Source: Chelatococcus sp.
GTDB taxonomy: Bacteria > Pseudomonadota > Alphaproteobacteria > Rhizobiales > Beijerinckiaceae
NCBI GenBank assembly: GCA_003248805.1
Contig: QFQY01000025.1
Coordinates: 1 to 60,768, forward strand
Reading direction: 5' to 3'
Length of the DNA stretch: 60,768 bases
In this document: in pieces, positions 1 through 8,007 of the stretch
How the letters are laid out: every line of letters begins with the position of its first letter
How positions within the stretch are numbered: position 1 is the first letter of the stretch
The notes under the pieces: generated by a model
Told to the model about the DNA's origin: nothing
What the model saw: the letters and a program-made list of their open reading frames with translations, nothing else
Databases searched by the model: none
Translations under genes and position numbers: made by a program

Positions 1-161
1 TCTGCGAGAGCGCCCATATCGAGGAGCTCGACCCGGCCTTCGCCGACATGCCGATCGTGCGCAAGCGCATCGACAATGCGGGCCTGGGCTGCGTGCTGTC
101 CAACTCCTTCGGCTTCGGCGGGACCAACGCCACCATCGTGATGAAGCGCCTGGAGGCCTGA
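1..161 (+). CDS. fabB: 3-oxoacyl-ACP synthase I, C-terminal end (partial)
   Basis: Only the last 52 codons are inside the window (reading phase begins at base 3, stop TGA at 159-161). The protein ends with SNSFGFGGTNATIVMKRLEA, the characteristic C-terminus of FabB/FabF condensing enzymes, where the GFGGTN loop lines the active site. FabB elongates acyl-ACP with malonyl-ACP in fatty-acid synthesis, in the cytoplasm. A strong hairpin follows the stop, so its transcription unit probably ends here and is separate from the pca operon downstream. FabF cannot be fully excluded from so short a fragment, but the VMKRLEA ending favours FabB. Confidence 0.85.
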   Translation, partial: CESAHIEELDPAFADMPIVRKRIDNAGLGCVLSNSFGFGGTNATIVMKRLEA

Positions 162-189
162 TCGGCTTCGCCTGACGACGACGGGATTC

Positions 190-217
190 GGGCGCCGCGA
201 GGCGCCCGTTTTCGTTT
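190..217 (+). terminator. Rho-independent terminator after fabB
   Basis: GGGCGCC and GGCGCCC pair perfectly around a GCGA tetraloop and are followed by GTTTTCGTTT. The hairpin lies about 30 bases after the fabB stop codon. Confidence 0.75.
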
Positions 218-219
218 GC

Positions 220-480
220 GACCAGGGTGGCGGCGATCCGAGCGCGTCGTCCGTCGCCTTCGGCGTCCGCGACATCGCGGCCCAGGCGAAGCGCTTCGTC
301 GCGAACGGGCTTGCCATGCCGCCGATCCCCGAGAACTATGACGGTGATCTTGAGGCTCGCGCCGCTCCGGCGGCGTGATGATCGAGATGACGAAGGCGCC
401 GAAGTTACCCTTTTTCGATATCGTGCGGCGGGACGGCCATGTCGGCCAGGATGCAGCGAAGGCCGGCAACCGCCCCACCG
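220..480 (+). pseudogene. Decayed HPPD-like / QuiC-type 3-dehydroshikimate dehydratase C-terminal remnant
   Basis: Frame 1 (220-378) reads VAFGVRDIAAQAKRF, then NGLAMPPIPENYDGDLEAR, before a TGA stop. This resembles the VAF..DI......L..NG...LPIP.NYYDDLEAR segment of the 4-hydroxyphenylpyruvate-dioxygenase-like domain found in bacterial 3-dehydroshikimate dehydratase (QuiC). Another frame (from about 375) then gives KLPFFDIVRRDGHVGQDAA, resembling the FFEIVQRxGYxGYGAAN end of the same domain. The intervening 40 or so residues are missing and there is a frameshift and no start, so this is a relic. QuiC makes protocatechuate from dehydroshikimate, which fits the position just ahead of the protocatechuate genes. 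The family assignment is from remembered motifs, not a search. Confidence 0.5.
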
Positions 481-572
481 CCCCCGGCCCGCCTCGGCCG
501 GCCGGTCACCATCCCAGCCCTCGGCCGCGTCCGGCAGGACCGCGGCCAAGGGCCAGGCCCAACGCAGGAGCC

Positions 573-1283
573 ATGATGCGCAAGATCTATGACAGCCCGG
601 CCGCCGCGCTCGACGGTGTCCTGTTCGACGGCATGACGATCATGTCCGGCGGCTTCGGCCTGTCCGGCAATCCGGAGAGCCTGATCCCGGAGATCAGGAA
701 GGCGGGCGTCAAGGGGCTGACCGTGATCTCCAACAATGCCGGCGCCGACGGCTTCGGCCTGTGGATGCTGCTGGAAAGCCGGCAGATCGCGAAGATGATC
801 GCGTCCTATGTCGGCGAGAACAAGCTGTTCGAGCAGCAGTATCTGTCCGGCGAACTCGAGCTGGAGCTCAACCCGCAGGGCACGCTCGCGGAACGCATCC
901 GGGCGGGCGGAGCGGGCATCCCGGCCTTCTACACGAAGACCGGCGTCGGCACCGTGGTGGCCGAGGGCAAGCCGGTCGAGGAATTCGAGGGCCAGCTCTA
1001 TGTCCGCGAGACCTGGCTGAAGGCCGACCTCGCCATCGTCAAGGCCTGGAAGGCCGACACGGCCGGCAATCTCGTCTACCGGCGCACGGCGCGCAACTTC
1101 AACCCGAACATGGCGACGGCGGGCAAGGTGACGGTCGCCGAGGTCGAGGAGATCGTCGAGGAGGGCGCGCTCGATCCGGAGGCGATCCACACGCCCGGCA
1201 TCTATGTCGATCGCATCATCCGCAGTACCATCAACGAAAAGCGCATCGAGAAACTGACGACGCGCAAGAGGGAGACGGTCTGA
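573..1283 (+). CDS. pcaI: 3-oxoadipate CoA-transferase subunit A
   Basis: Alpha subunit (236 aa) of the CoA-transferase that moves CoA from succinyl-CoA to 3-oxoadipate, the penultimate beta-ketoadipate step. The CoA-binding SGGFGLSGNP motif is at residues 25-34, and the family segments GIPAFYTKTGVGT and LVYRRTARNFNP follow. The ATG at 573 is chosen because GCAGGAG sits at 564-570 and the family homology starts there; an in-frame extension back to base 375 runs through relic sequence. The stop overlaps the pcaJ start (TGATG). By sequence alone it could be acetoacetate-specific (scoA); the pca context decides the name. Confidence 0.88.
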   Translation: MMRKIYDSPAAALDGVLFDGMTIMSGGFGLSGNPESLIPEIRKAGVKGLTVISNNAGADGFGLWMLLESRQIAKMIASYVGENKLFEQQYLSGELELELNPQGTLAERIRAGGAGIPAFYTKTGVGTVVAEGKPVEEFEGQLYVRETWLKADLAIVKAWKADTAGNLVYRRTARNFNPNMATAGKVTVAEVEEIVEEGALDPEAIHTPGIYVDRIIRSTINEKRIEKLTTRKRETV

Positions 1284-1948
1284 TGGCCTGGACCAGGGAA
1301 GAAATGGCCGCGCGCGCGGCACGCGAGCTGAAGGACGGCTACTACGTCAATCTCGGCATCGGCATCCCGACGCTGGTGGCGAACTACATCCCCGAGGGCG
1401 TGAACGTCACCCTGCAGTCGGAGAACGGCCTGCTCGGCATCGGCCCGTTTCCCTATGAGGGCGAGGCCGATCCGGACCTGATCAATGCCGGCAAGCAGAC
1501 GATCACGATCCTGCCGAGCTCCAGCTTCTTCTCCTCGGCCGATTCCTTCGCGATGATCCGCGGCGGCCATATCGACCTGACCATCCTCGGCGCGATGGAG
1601 GTCGCCGCCAATGGCGACATCGCCAACTGGACGATTCCGGGCAAGATGGTGAAGGGCATGGGCGGCGCCATGGACCTCGTCGCCGGCGTCAAGAAGGTCA
1701 TCGTCGTGATGGACCACGCCAACAAGGCGGGCGAATCCAAGGTGCTGGAGCGCTGCTCGCTTCCGCTGACCGGGGCGGGCGTGGTCGATCTGATCATCAC
1801 CGATCTGTGCGTCATGAGCTGCGACAAGGAGAAGGGCGGCGGCCTGACGCTGCTCGAGCTGGCGCCCGGCGTGACCCTCGACGAGGTTCGCTCCAAGACC
1901 GGCGCGCCCTTCGCCGTCGCGTCTTCACTGGCGGACAAGGCGGCATGA
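1283..1948 (+). CDS. pcaJ: 3-oxoadipate CoA-transferase subunit B
   Basis: Beta subunit (221 aa), partner of PcaI. It carries the catalytic glutamate in SENGLLGIGP (Glu47), which forms the glutamyl-CoA thioester intermediate in this family, and the conserved GGHIDLTILGAMEV and CVMSCDKE-type segments. Full length for the family. The ATG overlaps the pcaI stop by one base, and its own TGA overlaps the pcaH ATG (ATGA at 1945-1948), so translational coupling is likely. Confidence 0.88.
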   Translation: MAWTREEMAARAARELKDGYYVNLGIGIPTLVANYIPEGVNVTLQSENGLLGIGPFPYEGEADPDLINAGKQTITILPSSSFFSSADSFAMIRGGHIDLTILGAMEVAANGDIANWTIPGKMVKGMGGAMDLVAGVKKVIVVMDHANKAGESKVLERCSLPLTGAGVVDLIITDLCVMSCDKEKGGGLTLLELAPGVTLDEVRSKTGAPFAVASSLADKAA

Positions 1949-2664
1949 CCCTGATCCTGCCCTATGCGCATGAGGATGCGGGGGCGCCGCCCTCGCACTT
2001 TCCCGATTATCGCTCGACCGTGCCGCGGAGCCCGCGCCAGCCGCCGCTGATCGTGCCGCAGACGCTGACCGAGACGACCGGCCCCGCGGAAGCGTGGCCG
2101 CGGCTGATGGGCGGCGCGATGACGGACCTCACCACCCAGCACAAGGGCGAACCGCAGGGCCAGCGCATCGTCGTCAGCGGCCGGGTGCTCGCCGAGAGCG
2201 GCCGCCCCGTGCCGAACACCGTCGTCGAGATCTGGCAAGCCAATGCGGCCGGCCGCTATATCCACGCCAAGGATGACTGGCCGGCGCCGCTCGATCCGAA
2301 TTTCACCGGGGCCGGCCGGGTCGTCACCGATGCGGAAGGCCGTTATCGCTACGTCACGATCCGCCCCGGGGCCTATCCCTGGGGCAACCACAAGAACGCC
2401 TGGCGCCCGGCCCATATCCATCTCTCGCTGCTGGGGCCGGCCTTCGCGACCCGTCTCGTCACGCAGATGTATTTCCCCGACGATCCGCTGATCGAGATCG
2501 ACCCGATCGCGAACGCGGTGCCGATGCCCTACCGCCAGCGCCTCGTCTCGCGCTTCGACATCGGCAGCACCGTGCCGAACTGGGCGCTGGGCTACCGCTT
2601 CGACATCGTGCTGAAGGGCCGGGACCAGACGCCGTTCGAGGACGATCATGACGACGACCACTGA
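1945..2664 (+). CDS. pcaH: Protocatechuate 3,4-dioxygenase beta subunit
   Basis: Iron-bearing subunit (239 aa) of intradiol protocatechuate 3,4-dioxygenase, which cleaves protocatechuate to 3-carboxy-cis,cis-muconate. All four Fe(III) ligands known from the Pseudomonas putida enzyme can be placed: Tyr105 (AAGRY), Tyr144 (PGAYPW), and His157 and His159 (RPAHIH). The ligand spacing matches the family. The N-terminal segment FPDYRSTVPRSPRQPPL is typical. The start codon overlaps pcaJ and the end overlaps pcaG by 17 bases. Confidence 0.93.
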   Translation: MTLILPYAHEDAGAPPSHFPDYRSTVPRSPRQPPLIVPQTLTETTGPAEAWPRLMGGAMTDLTTQHKGEPQGQRIVVSGRVLAESGRPVPNTVVEIWQANAAGRYIHAKDDWPAPLDPNFTGAGRVVTDAEGRYRYVTIRPGAYPWGNHKNAWRPAHIHLSLLGPAFATRLVTQMYFPDDPLIEIDPIANAVPMPYRQRLVSRFDIGSTVPNWALGYRFDIVLKGRDQTPFEDDHDDDH

Positions 2665-3349
2665 TCTGGAGCGCCGGGAGGCCGCCCCGCGCCGTGACAA
2701 TCAGGACCCGGCGCTCTTCGGGCAGACGCCGTCGCAGACGGTCGGTCCCTATTTCCACTACGGCCTGCCCTGGAAGGGCGGAGCCGATCTCGTCGCCCGC
2801 TCCGAAATGGGGGCGAGGCCCGACCTGATGCCGCCGGAGCACTATCTGCTCGCGACGTCCGGCGTCACGGGCACGCCCCAGGGCGAGGTGATCGAGATCG
2901 CCGGCTGCATCTACGACGCCCATGGCGAGCCGGTGAACGATGCGATGGTCGAGATCTGGCAGGCCAATGCCGCCGGCCGCTACGCCAGCCCGGATGATCG
3001 CCGCGAGGATGTGCCGCTGGACGAGCATTTCGTCGGCTTCGGCCGCGCCGCCGTCGACAAGGACGGCGTCTGGCGCTTCCGTACGATCCGGCCCGGCCGG
3101 GTGCCGGGCCCCGGGAATACGCTTCAGGCGCCGCATATCGCGCTGTCGGTGTTCGGGCGCGGCCTGCTCAAGCGGCTCGCGACCCGGCTTTATTTCGCCG
3201 ATGGCGAGGGCAACGACACCGATGTGATCCTGAACCTGGTTCCCGACGAGCGCCGCCACACGCTCATCGCCGAGCGCAGGGCCGACGGAACCTGGTGGCT
3301 CGACATTCGGCTCCAGGGCGAGGACGAGACGGTGTTCTTCGACCTATGA
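2648..3349 (+). CDS. pcaG: Protocatechuate 3,4-dioxygenase alpha subunit
   Basis: Non-iron subunit (233 aa) that pairs with PcaH to form the active protomer. It shares the intradiol fold (QTPSQTVGPYFHYGLPW, then DAMVEIWQANAAGRY) but lacks the HxH iron-ligand pair (it reads APHIALSVFGRG), as expected of the alpha chain. It starts inside the end of pcaH (17-base overlap) and its TGA overlaps the pcaB ATG, so H, G and B are tightly coupled. Confidence 0.92.
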   Translation: MTTTTDLERREAAPRRDNQDPALFGQTPSQTVGPYFHYGLPWKGGADLVARSEMGARPDLMPPEHYLLATSGVTGTPQGEVIEIAGCIYDAHGEPVNDAMVEIWQANAAGRYASPDDRREDVPLDEHFVGFGRAAVDKDGVWRFRTIRPGRVPGPGNTLQAPHIALSVFGRGLLKRLATRLYFADGEGNDTDVILNLVPDERRHTLIAERRADGTWWLDIRLQGEDETVFFDL

Positions 3350-4491
3350 GCCATTTGCTGCGGGCACGGCCGGCCTCGACCGTGGCGATGCTGGCTGTCT
3401 TCGACGATGCCGCGACAGTGCGGCTCGCGCTCGCCTTCGAGGCCGCGCTGGCGCGGGCCGAGGCGGCGGAGGGGCTGATCTCCGGGAGCGATGCGGAGGC
3501 GATTGCGGGAGCCTGCGCCGCCATCCGCGTCGAGCCGGGCGAACTCGCGGAAGAAGCGGCGCTCGCCGGCACGCTGGCGATCCCTCTGGTGAAGCGCCTG
3601 AGGGCGGTCTTGTCGGGCTCGGCGGCGGTGGCGCTCCACAAGGGCTCCACCAGCCAAGACCTCGCCGATACGGTGCTCGCCTGCCAGATCCGCGATGCGA
3701 ACGGGCTGCTGCAGGCCGATCTCGGCCGCATCGCGGCCGCCCTGCTGCCATTGGCCCGGCGGCATGCCGAGACGCCCGCCATCGGCCGCACCCTGCTGCA
3801 GGATGCGCTGCCGATCTCCTTCGGCCTGCGTATCGCGCAATGGCGGACGGGGATCGCGGAGGCCGCCGCGAGGCTCGGCCGCGAAGCTTTGGGCGCGGCC
3901 GCGATCCAGCTCGGCGGGGCCGCCGGTACGCGGATGGGACTCAGCGGACGCGGACGCGCCGTCGCCGGGCATATGGCGGCGGCTCTCGGGCTCGAGAATA
4001 CGGCTCCCTGGCAGGCGCGACGCGACCGCGTGGCGGGGCTCGCGGCGGCGCTGGCGATCGTCATCGGCATGCTCGGCAAGATGGCGCGCGACGTCTCGCT
4101 GCTGGCCCAGAACACGGTCGGCGAGGCGCGCGAGCCCGCGGTCGCGGGGCGCGGCGGGTCGTCCGCCATGGCCCACAAGCGCAACCCGACCGGTTGCCAG
4201 GTCGCGCTGTCGGCCGCGCTCAGGGCGCCGGGCCTGGTCGCCGGCATTCTCGCAGGGCTGCCGGCCGAGGAGGAGCGCGGGCTGGGCGGCTGGCAGGCGG
4301 AGGGTCCGGCGCTGGCCGAGCTCTTCCTGCTCGCGGCGGGCGCCGCCGAGGCCATGGCGACGGTCGCCGAGGGGCTCGACATCGACGAGGCGGCCATCGC
4401 GCGCAATCTCGCCGCCGCGGATGTCGGCCATGACATCGGCGAGAGCGCGGCGATCGTCGAAGAGCTCTTCGCGAGCCGGATGGGAGAGTAG
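3346..4491 (+). CDS. pcaB: 3-carboxy-cis,cis-muconate cycloisomerase
   Basis: Converts 3-carboxymuconate to gamma-carboxymuconolactone. This 381-aa protein belongs to the fumarase/argininosuccinate-lyase superfamily: the signature GSSAMAHKRNP is at residues 271-281, and the HKGSTSQD substrate loop is near residue 98. It is shorter than the roughly 450-aa Pseudomonas enzyme, as is usual in alphaproteobacteria. ATG at 3346 overlaps the pcaG stop. Two bases separate its stop from the next gene. Confidence 0.9.
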   Translation: MSHLLRARPASTVAMLAVFDDAATVRLALAFEAALARAEAAEGLISGSDAEAIAGACAAIRVEPGELAEEAALAGTLAIPLVKRLRAVLSGSAAVALHKGSTSQDLADTVLACQIRDANGLLQADLGRIAAALLPLARRHAETPAIGRTLLQDALPISFGLRIAQWRTGIAEAAARLGREALGAAAIQLGGAAGTRMGLSGRGRAVAGHMAAALGLENTAPWQARRDRVAGLAAALAIVIGMLGKMARDVSLLAQNTVGEAREPAVAGRGGSSAMAHKRNPTGCQVALSAALRAPGLVAGILAGLPAEEERGLGGWQAEGPALAELFLLAAGAAEAMATVAEGLDIDEAAIARNLAAADVGHDIGESAAIVEELFASRMGE

Positions 4492-4493
4492 CT

Positions 4494-5675
4494 ATGCCCT
4501 TCGTCGAGCGCCACGGAACCCGCCTCTACTGGAAGCTCGAAGGCGTCGCGGACCGGCCGCCGCTCGTCCTGCTGAACTCGATCGGCACCGACATGTCGTT
4601 GTGGGATGCGGCGATGCCGCATCTGCTGGCGGCGTTCCGCGTCCTGCGGCTCGATACGCGCGGACATGGTGCCTCGGACGCCTCGGGCGGCGACTGCACG
4701 CTGACCATGCTGGCCGACGACGTCGCGGCGGCGATGGACGCCGCCGGCATCGCGCGGGCCGCCGTCGCCGGCGTCTCCCTGGGGGGCATGATCGCCATGG
4801 AACTGGCGCTGGCGCGGCCGGACCGCGTCTCGGCGCTCGGCCTGATCTGCACCTCGGCGACGATGGACAGGGCGGCCTGGCAGGACCGCATCGACAAGGT
4901 CCGGGCAGGCGGCACGGCCGCGATCGCCGATCTCGCCATGCAGCGCTTCCTGTCGGCCGCGTTCGCCGCGGCCCGGCCGGAGGTCGCGGAGAGCGTCCGG
5001 CGCGGGCTGACGAGCATGCCGGGCGAGGGCTATGCCGGGGCCGGCGCCGCGATCCGGGACATGGACGTGCTGGCGCGCCTGTCGGGCCTGAGGTTGCCGG
5101 TGCTGGTGGTGGCGGGCGAGCGCGACGCCTCGACGCCGCTTGCCGGACATGGCGAGCACCTGCTGGCGGCGATCGAGGGCGCGCAGCTCGCGCGGCTCGA
5201 TTGCGGCCATCTCGCCCCGCTCGAGGTGCCGGCCGAACTGGCGGCCGCCCTGCGCGCCTTCCTGCTGCCGAAACCGGAGGTGGCGGGCGCCGCCGAGACC
5301 CTGTTCGAGGCGGGGCTGGAAAACCGCCGGCGCGTGCTCGGCGACGCCTGGGTGGATCGTTCCCTCGCCAACCGCACGCCCTTCAACGCCGAGTTCCAGG
5401 CGATGATCACGCGCATCGCCTGGCAGGAAATCTGGAGCCGGCCGGGCCTGGACGACCGGACACGGCGCCTGCTCGTGCTGGCGATCACCGCGAGCCTCGG
5501 CCGCTGGGAGGAGTTCGGGCTGCATGTGCGGGCGGGGCTGACGCGGGGCGGCTTCAGCCGCGACGACCTCAAGGAGGTGCTGATGCAGACCGCGATCTAT
5601 GCCGGGGTGCCCGCCGGCAACACCGGCTTCGCCGAGGCGGCGAAGATCATCGCCGAGATCGAGCGCGCGGGCTGA
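4494..5675 (+). CDS. pcaL: 3-oxoadipate enol-lactonase / 4-carboxymuconolactone decarboxylase fusion
   Basis: Two enzymes fused in 393 aa. Residues 1-260 are an alpha/beta hydrolase (PcaD): GVSLGG nucleophile elbow with Ser95, probable Asp211 (AGERD) and His239 (DCGHLAPLE). Residues about 265-393 are a carboxymuconolactone-decarboxylase domain (PcaC) with GRWEEFGLHVRAGLTRGG and EVLMQTAIYAGVPAGN. Together they turn gamma-carboxymuconolactone into 3-oxoadipate. The linker LLPKPEVAGAAETLFEAG shows no stop or frameshift. Such D-C fusions are called PcaL in actinomycetes. Last gene of the pca operon; no pcaF thiolase is present in the window. Confidence 0.9.
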   Translation: MPFVERHGTRLYWKLEGVADRPPLVLLNSIGTDMSLWDAAMPHLLAAFRVLRLDTRGHGASDASGGDCTLTMLADDVAAAMDAAGIARAAVAGVSLGGMIAMELALARPDRVSALGLICTSATMDRAAWQDRIDKVRAGGTAAIADLAMQRFLSAAFAAARPEVAESVRRGLTSMPGEGYAGAGAAIRDMDVLARLSGLRLPVLVVAGERDASTPLAGHGEHLLAAIEGAQLARLDCGHLAPLEVPAELAAALRAFLLPKPEVAGAAETLFEAGLENRRRVLGDAWVDRSLANRTPFNAEFQAMITRIAWQEIWSRPGLDDRTRRLLVLAITASLGRWEEFGLHVRAGLTRGGFSRDDLKEVLMQTAIYAGVPAGNTGFAEAAKIIAEIERAG

Positions 5676-5687
5676 GCGCCCGCCGCG

Positions 5688-6560
5688 TCACGCGCTGGCG
5701 CGGTACGCAGCCGGGGGCATGCCGGCGCGGGCGGCGAAGAAGCGCGAGAAATAGGCGGGGTCGGCAAAGCCCAGCCTGAAGGAGATCTGCGAGATCGGCA
5801 TCGAGGTGTAGACGAGGTCGCGCCGGGCCTCGAGCATCAGGCGGTCATGGATCACCCCCGCCGCGGAATGGCCGAGCGTTTCCCGGCAGCAGCGGGAGAG
5901 ATGGGGCGCCGAGACGCCGAGCTCCTGGGCATAGGCCGTGAGCGGCCGATGCGACCGGAAGCCGGTCTCCACGCGCTCGACGAAGCGGCGCACGAGGCTG
6001 GCGCGGCTGTCCCTGGCGGGTTCGCTCATCGCCCGCTGCCGCCGGGCGGCGCGCGCGAACCCAAGCGCGACGATCTCGGCATGGGCCGTGAGCGCCGCCT
6101 CGCGGCCGGGGAGGTTGGCGCCGAACTCGGCGAGTGCCGCCCGCATGGCGCCCTCCGGCGCGGGGAGACCAGTCGCCGAGGTCTCCGGCATGACGTGGGC
6201 ACTGGCCAGCGCGGCGGCCATCTCCGGTTCGCGCTCGATCAGGCGTCGCAAGGTGCTCTCGGCGATGCTGGCGACGAAGCCGTCCGTGCCCGGATCGAAG
6301 CGGAATTCGTGGATCACCAGCGGCGGCAGCAGGATCGCCGATCCGGGCACCAGGACGTGCTCCTGCCCGTCGATGCGCGTGCGCCCGCCGCCCTCGGTGA
6401 CGAGGAAGAACTGGAAGAGGGCGTCGTGGCGGTGGGGCTGGATGTTCCAATTGTGCAGGGCACTGCGCGCGACGATGGTCTCGATATGCAGCGCATCGGG
6501 AAAGCGCTCGTCCCGGCGCTCGCCATAAAGCCAGTAGGCGGGGATCACCGTCGGCGACAT
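5688..6560 (-). CDS. AraC-family transcriptional regulator of pobA
   Basis: 290-aa protein with an N-terminal cupin-like sensor domain (HNWNIQPHRHDALFQFFLVTEGGG) and a C-terminal AraC double helix-turn-helix (about 185-285; TAYAQELGVSAPHLSRCCRE and ISFRLGFADPAYFSRFFAARAG). It is divergent from pobA with 132 bases between the starts, the arrangement of AraC-type PobC/PobR activators that sense 4-hydroxybenzoate. It ends 12 bases from the convergent pcaD-C gene. The ligand is inferred from position only. Confidence 0.82.
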   Translation of the reverse strand: MSPTVIPAYWLYGERRDERFPDALHIETIVARSALHNWNIQPHRHDALFQFFLVTEGGGRTRIDGQEHVLVPGSAILLPPLVIHEFRFDPGTDGFVASIAESTLRRLIEREPEMAAALASAHVMPETSATGLPAPEGAMRAALAEFGANLPGREAALTAHAEIVALGFARAARRQRAMSEPARDSRASLVRRFVERVETGFRSHRPLTAYAQELGVSAPHLSRCCRETLGHSAAGVIHDRLMLEARRDLVYTSMPISQISFRLGFADPAYFSRFFAARAGMPPAAYRASA

Positions 6561-6692
6561 GGCCGGCCTCGCATGTTCGATTCATCCAAGAGACGACGCG
6601 AAAGCTCCATTCCGTCAAGGTCGTTGCGCGGGCAGAGTCGACGGCGGTTGACCGGGCGGAGATCCGGAGGCCGAGGGAGGACGAAACGACGC
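6561..6692. promoter_or_regulatory. Divergent promoter region, araC-type regulator / pobA
   Basis: 132 bases separate the two divergent start codons and must hold both promoters and the regulator's site. CCGAGGGAGGACG at 6671-6683 is the probable pobA ribosome-binding site. No convincing direct repeat or -35/-10 pair could be picked out by eye. Confidence 0.45.
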
Positions 6693-7865
6693 ATGCGCAC
6701 GCAGGTCGCCATCATCGGCGCCGGTCCGGCCGGGTTGCTGCTCGGCCAGTTGCTGAGCCTGGAAGGCATCGACAACGTCATCATCGAGCGCCGCAGCGCG
6801 GAGCATGTGCTGTCGCGAATCCGCGCGGGCGTGCTCGAACAGGGCACGGTCGATCTGCTCGCCGAGGCGGGCGTCTCCGGCAGGCTGCGGAAGGAGGGGC
6901 TCGTCCATGACGGCTTCTCGCTCGCCTTCGCCGACCGGCTCCATCGCATCGACCTGAAGGGGCTGACCGGCGGCAAGGCCGTGACGGTCTACGGCCAGAC
7001 CGAGGTCACGCGCGATCTGGTCGAGGCGCGGGCGAGGCTCGCGGCGACGACCGTCTACGAGGCGGATGCGGTCGAGCCGTGCGGATTCGACGGCATGGCG
7101 CCGGAGGTGCGCTTCGTCAGCGAGGGCGTCGAGACCGTTCTCGCCTGCGATTTCATCGCGGGCTGCGACGGCTTCCACGGCGTGTCGCGCGCCTCGATCC
7201 CTGCGAGCGCGATCGAGACCTTCGAGCGCGTCTATCCCTTCGGCTGGCTCGGCGTGCTCGTCGATCGTCCACCCGCCGCTCACGAGCTCGTCTATGCCGG
7301 GCATGAGCGCGGCTTCGCGCTCTGCTCGATGCGCTCGGAGGCGCGCAGCCGCTACTATGTGCAGGTGCCGCTGAGCGAGCGTGTCGAGGAGTGGCCGGAC
7401 GAACGCTTCTTCGACGAGCTGCGCCGGCGCCTGCCGCCCGAGGTCGCGGGCGCCGTCACGGCCGGCCCCTCGCTGGAGAAGAGCATCGCGCCGCTGCGGA
7501 GCTTCGTGGCCGAGCCCTTGCGCTTCGGCCGGCTGTTCCTGGCGGGCGACGCCGCCCATATCGTGCCGCCGACCGGCGCCAAGGGGCTCAACCTCGCGGC
7601 CTCGGATGTGCGCTGTCTCTTCGAGGCGTTGCGCGAGCATTATCGCGACGGCTCCGATGCTGGTATCGACGGCTATTCGGCGCGAGCCCTGGCGCGCGTC
7701 TGGAAGGCGGAGCGTTTCTCCTGGTGGATGACGGGGCTGCTGCATCGTTTTCCGGAGCAGAGCGGCTTCGAGCAGCGCATGAAGGAGGCCGAGCTTTCCT
7801 ATCTCGCGCAGTCGCGCGCCGCCTCCGCCGTCGTCGCGGAGAACTATGTCGGCCTGCCTTACTGA
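6693..7865 (+). CDS. pobA: 4-hydroxybenzoate 3-monooxygenase
   Basis: FAD- and NAD(P)H-dependent hydroxylase (390 aa, the normal size) converting 4-hydroxybenzoate to protocatechuate, which feeds the pca operon. It shows the Rossmann GAGPAG at the N-terminus, the class-A hydroxylase motifs SRIRAGVLEQGTVDLL, GCDGFHGVSR (DG motif) and FLAGDAAHIVPPTGAKGLN (GD motif), and the C-terminal FSWWMTGLLHRFP helix typical of PobA. The ATG at 6693 follows GGGAGGACGAAACGACGC. The gene is separated from the ABC importer by 142 bases, so the two may be co-transcribed. Confidence 0.93.
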   Translation: MRTQVAIIGAGPAGLLLGQLLSLEGIDNVIIERRSAEHVLSRIRAGVLEQGTVDLLAEAGVSGRLRKEGLVHDGFSLAFADRLHRIDLKGLTGGKAVTVYGQTEVTRDLVEARARLAATTVYEADAVEPCGFDGMAPEVRFVSEGVETVLACDFIAGCDGFHGVSRASIPASAIETFERVYPFGWLGVLVDRPPAAHELVYAGHERGFALCSMRSEARSRYYVQVPLSERVEEWPDERFFDELRRRLPPEVAGAVTAGPSLEKSIAPLRSFVAEPLRFGRLFLAGDAAHIVPPTGAKGLNLAASDVRCLFEALREHYRDGSDAGIDGYSARALARVWKAERFSWWMTGLLHRFPEQSGFEQRMKEAELSYLAQSRAASAVVAENYVGLPY

Positions 7866-8007
7866 GCGGCGGGCCATTGCCCTTCCGCGGAAATTGCCGT
7901 CGTGATGCGCGGGATTCCGGTCGCGCCGCAGCATGGTGCATGGGCCTGAAGACACAAGCGGGATATGAACCCGCCAGACGCCAGAACGAAAACGGGAGGA
8001 TAGGGTC

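Noticed and set aside
375..572. N-terminal extension of pcaI to base 375
   Set aside because: The stretch reads through the QuiC-like relic and low-complexity Pro/Arg codons; a good ribosome-binding site and family homology support 573.
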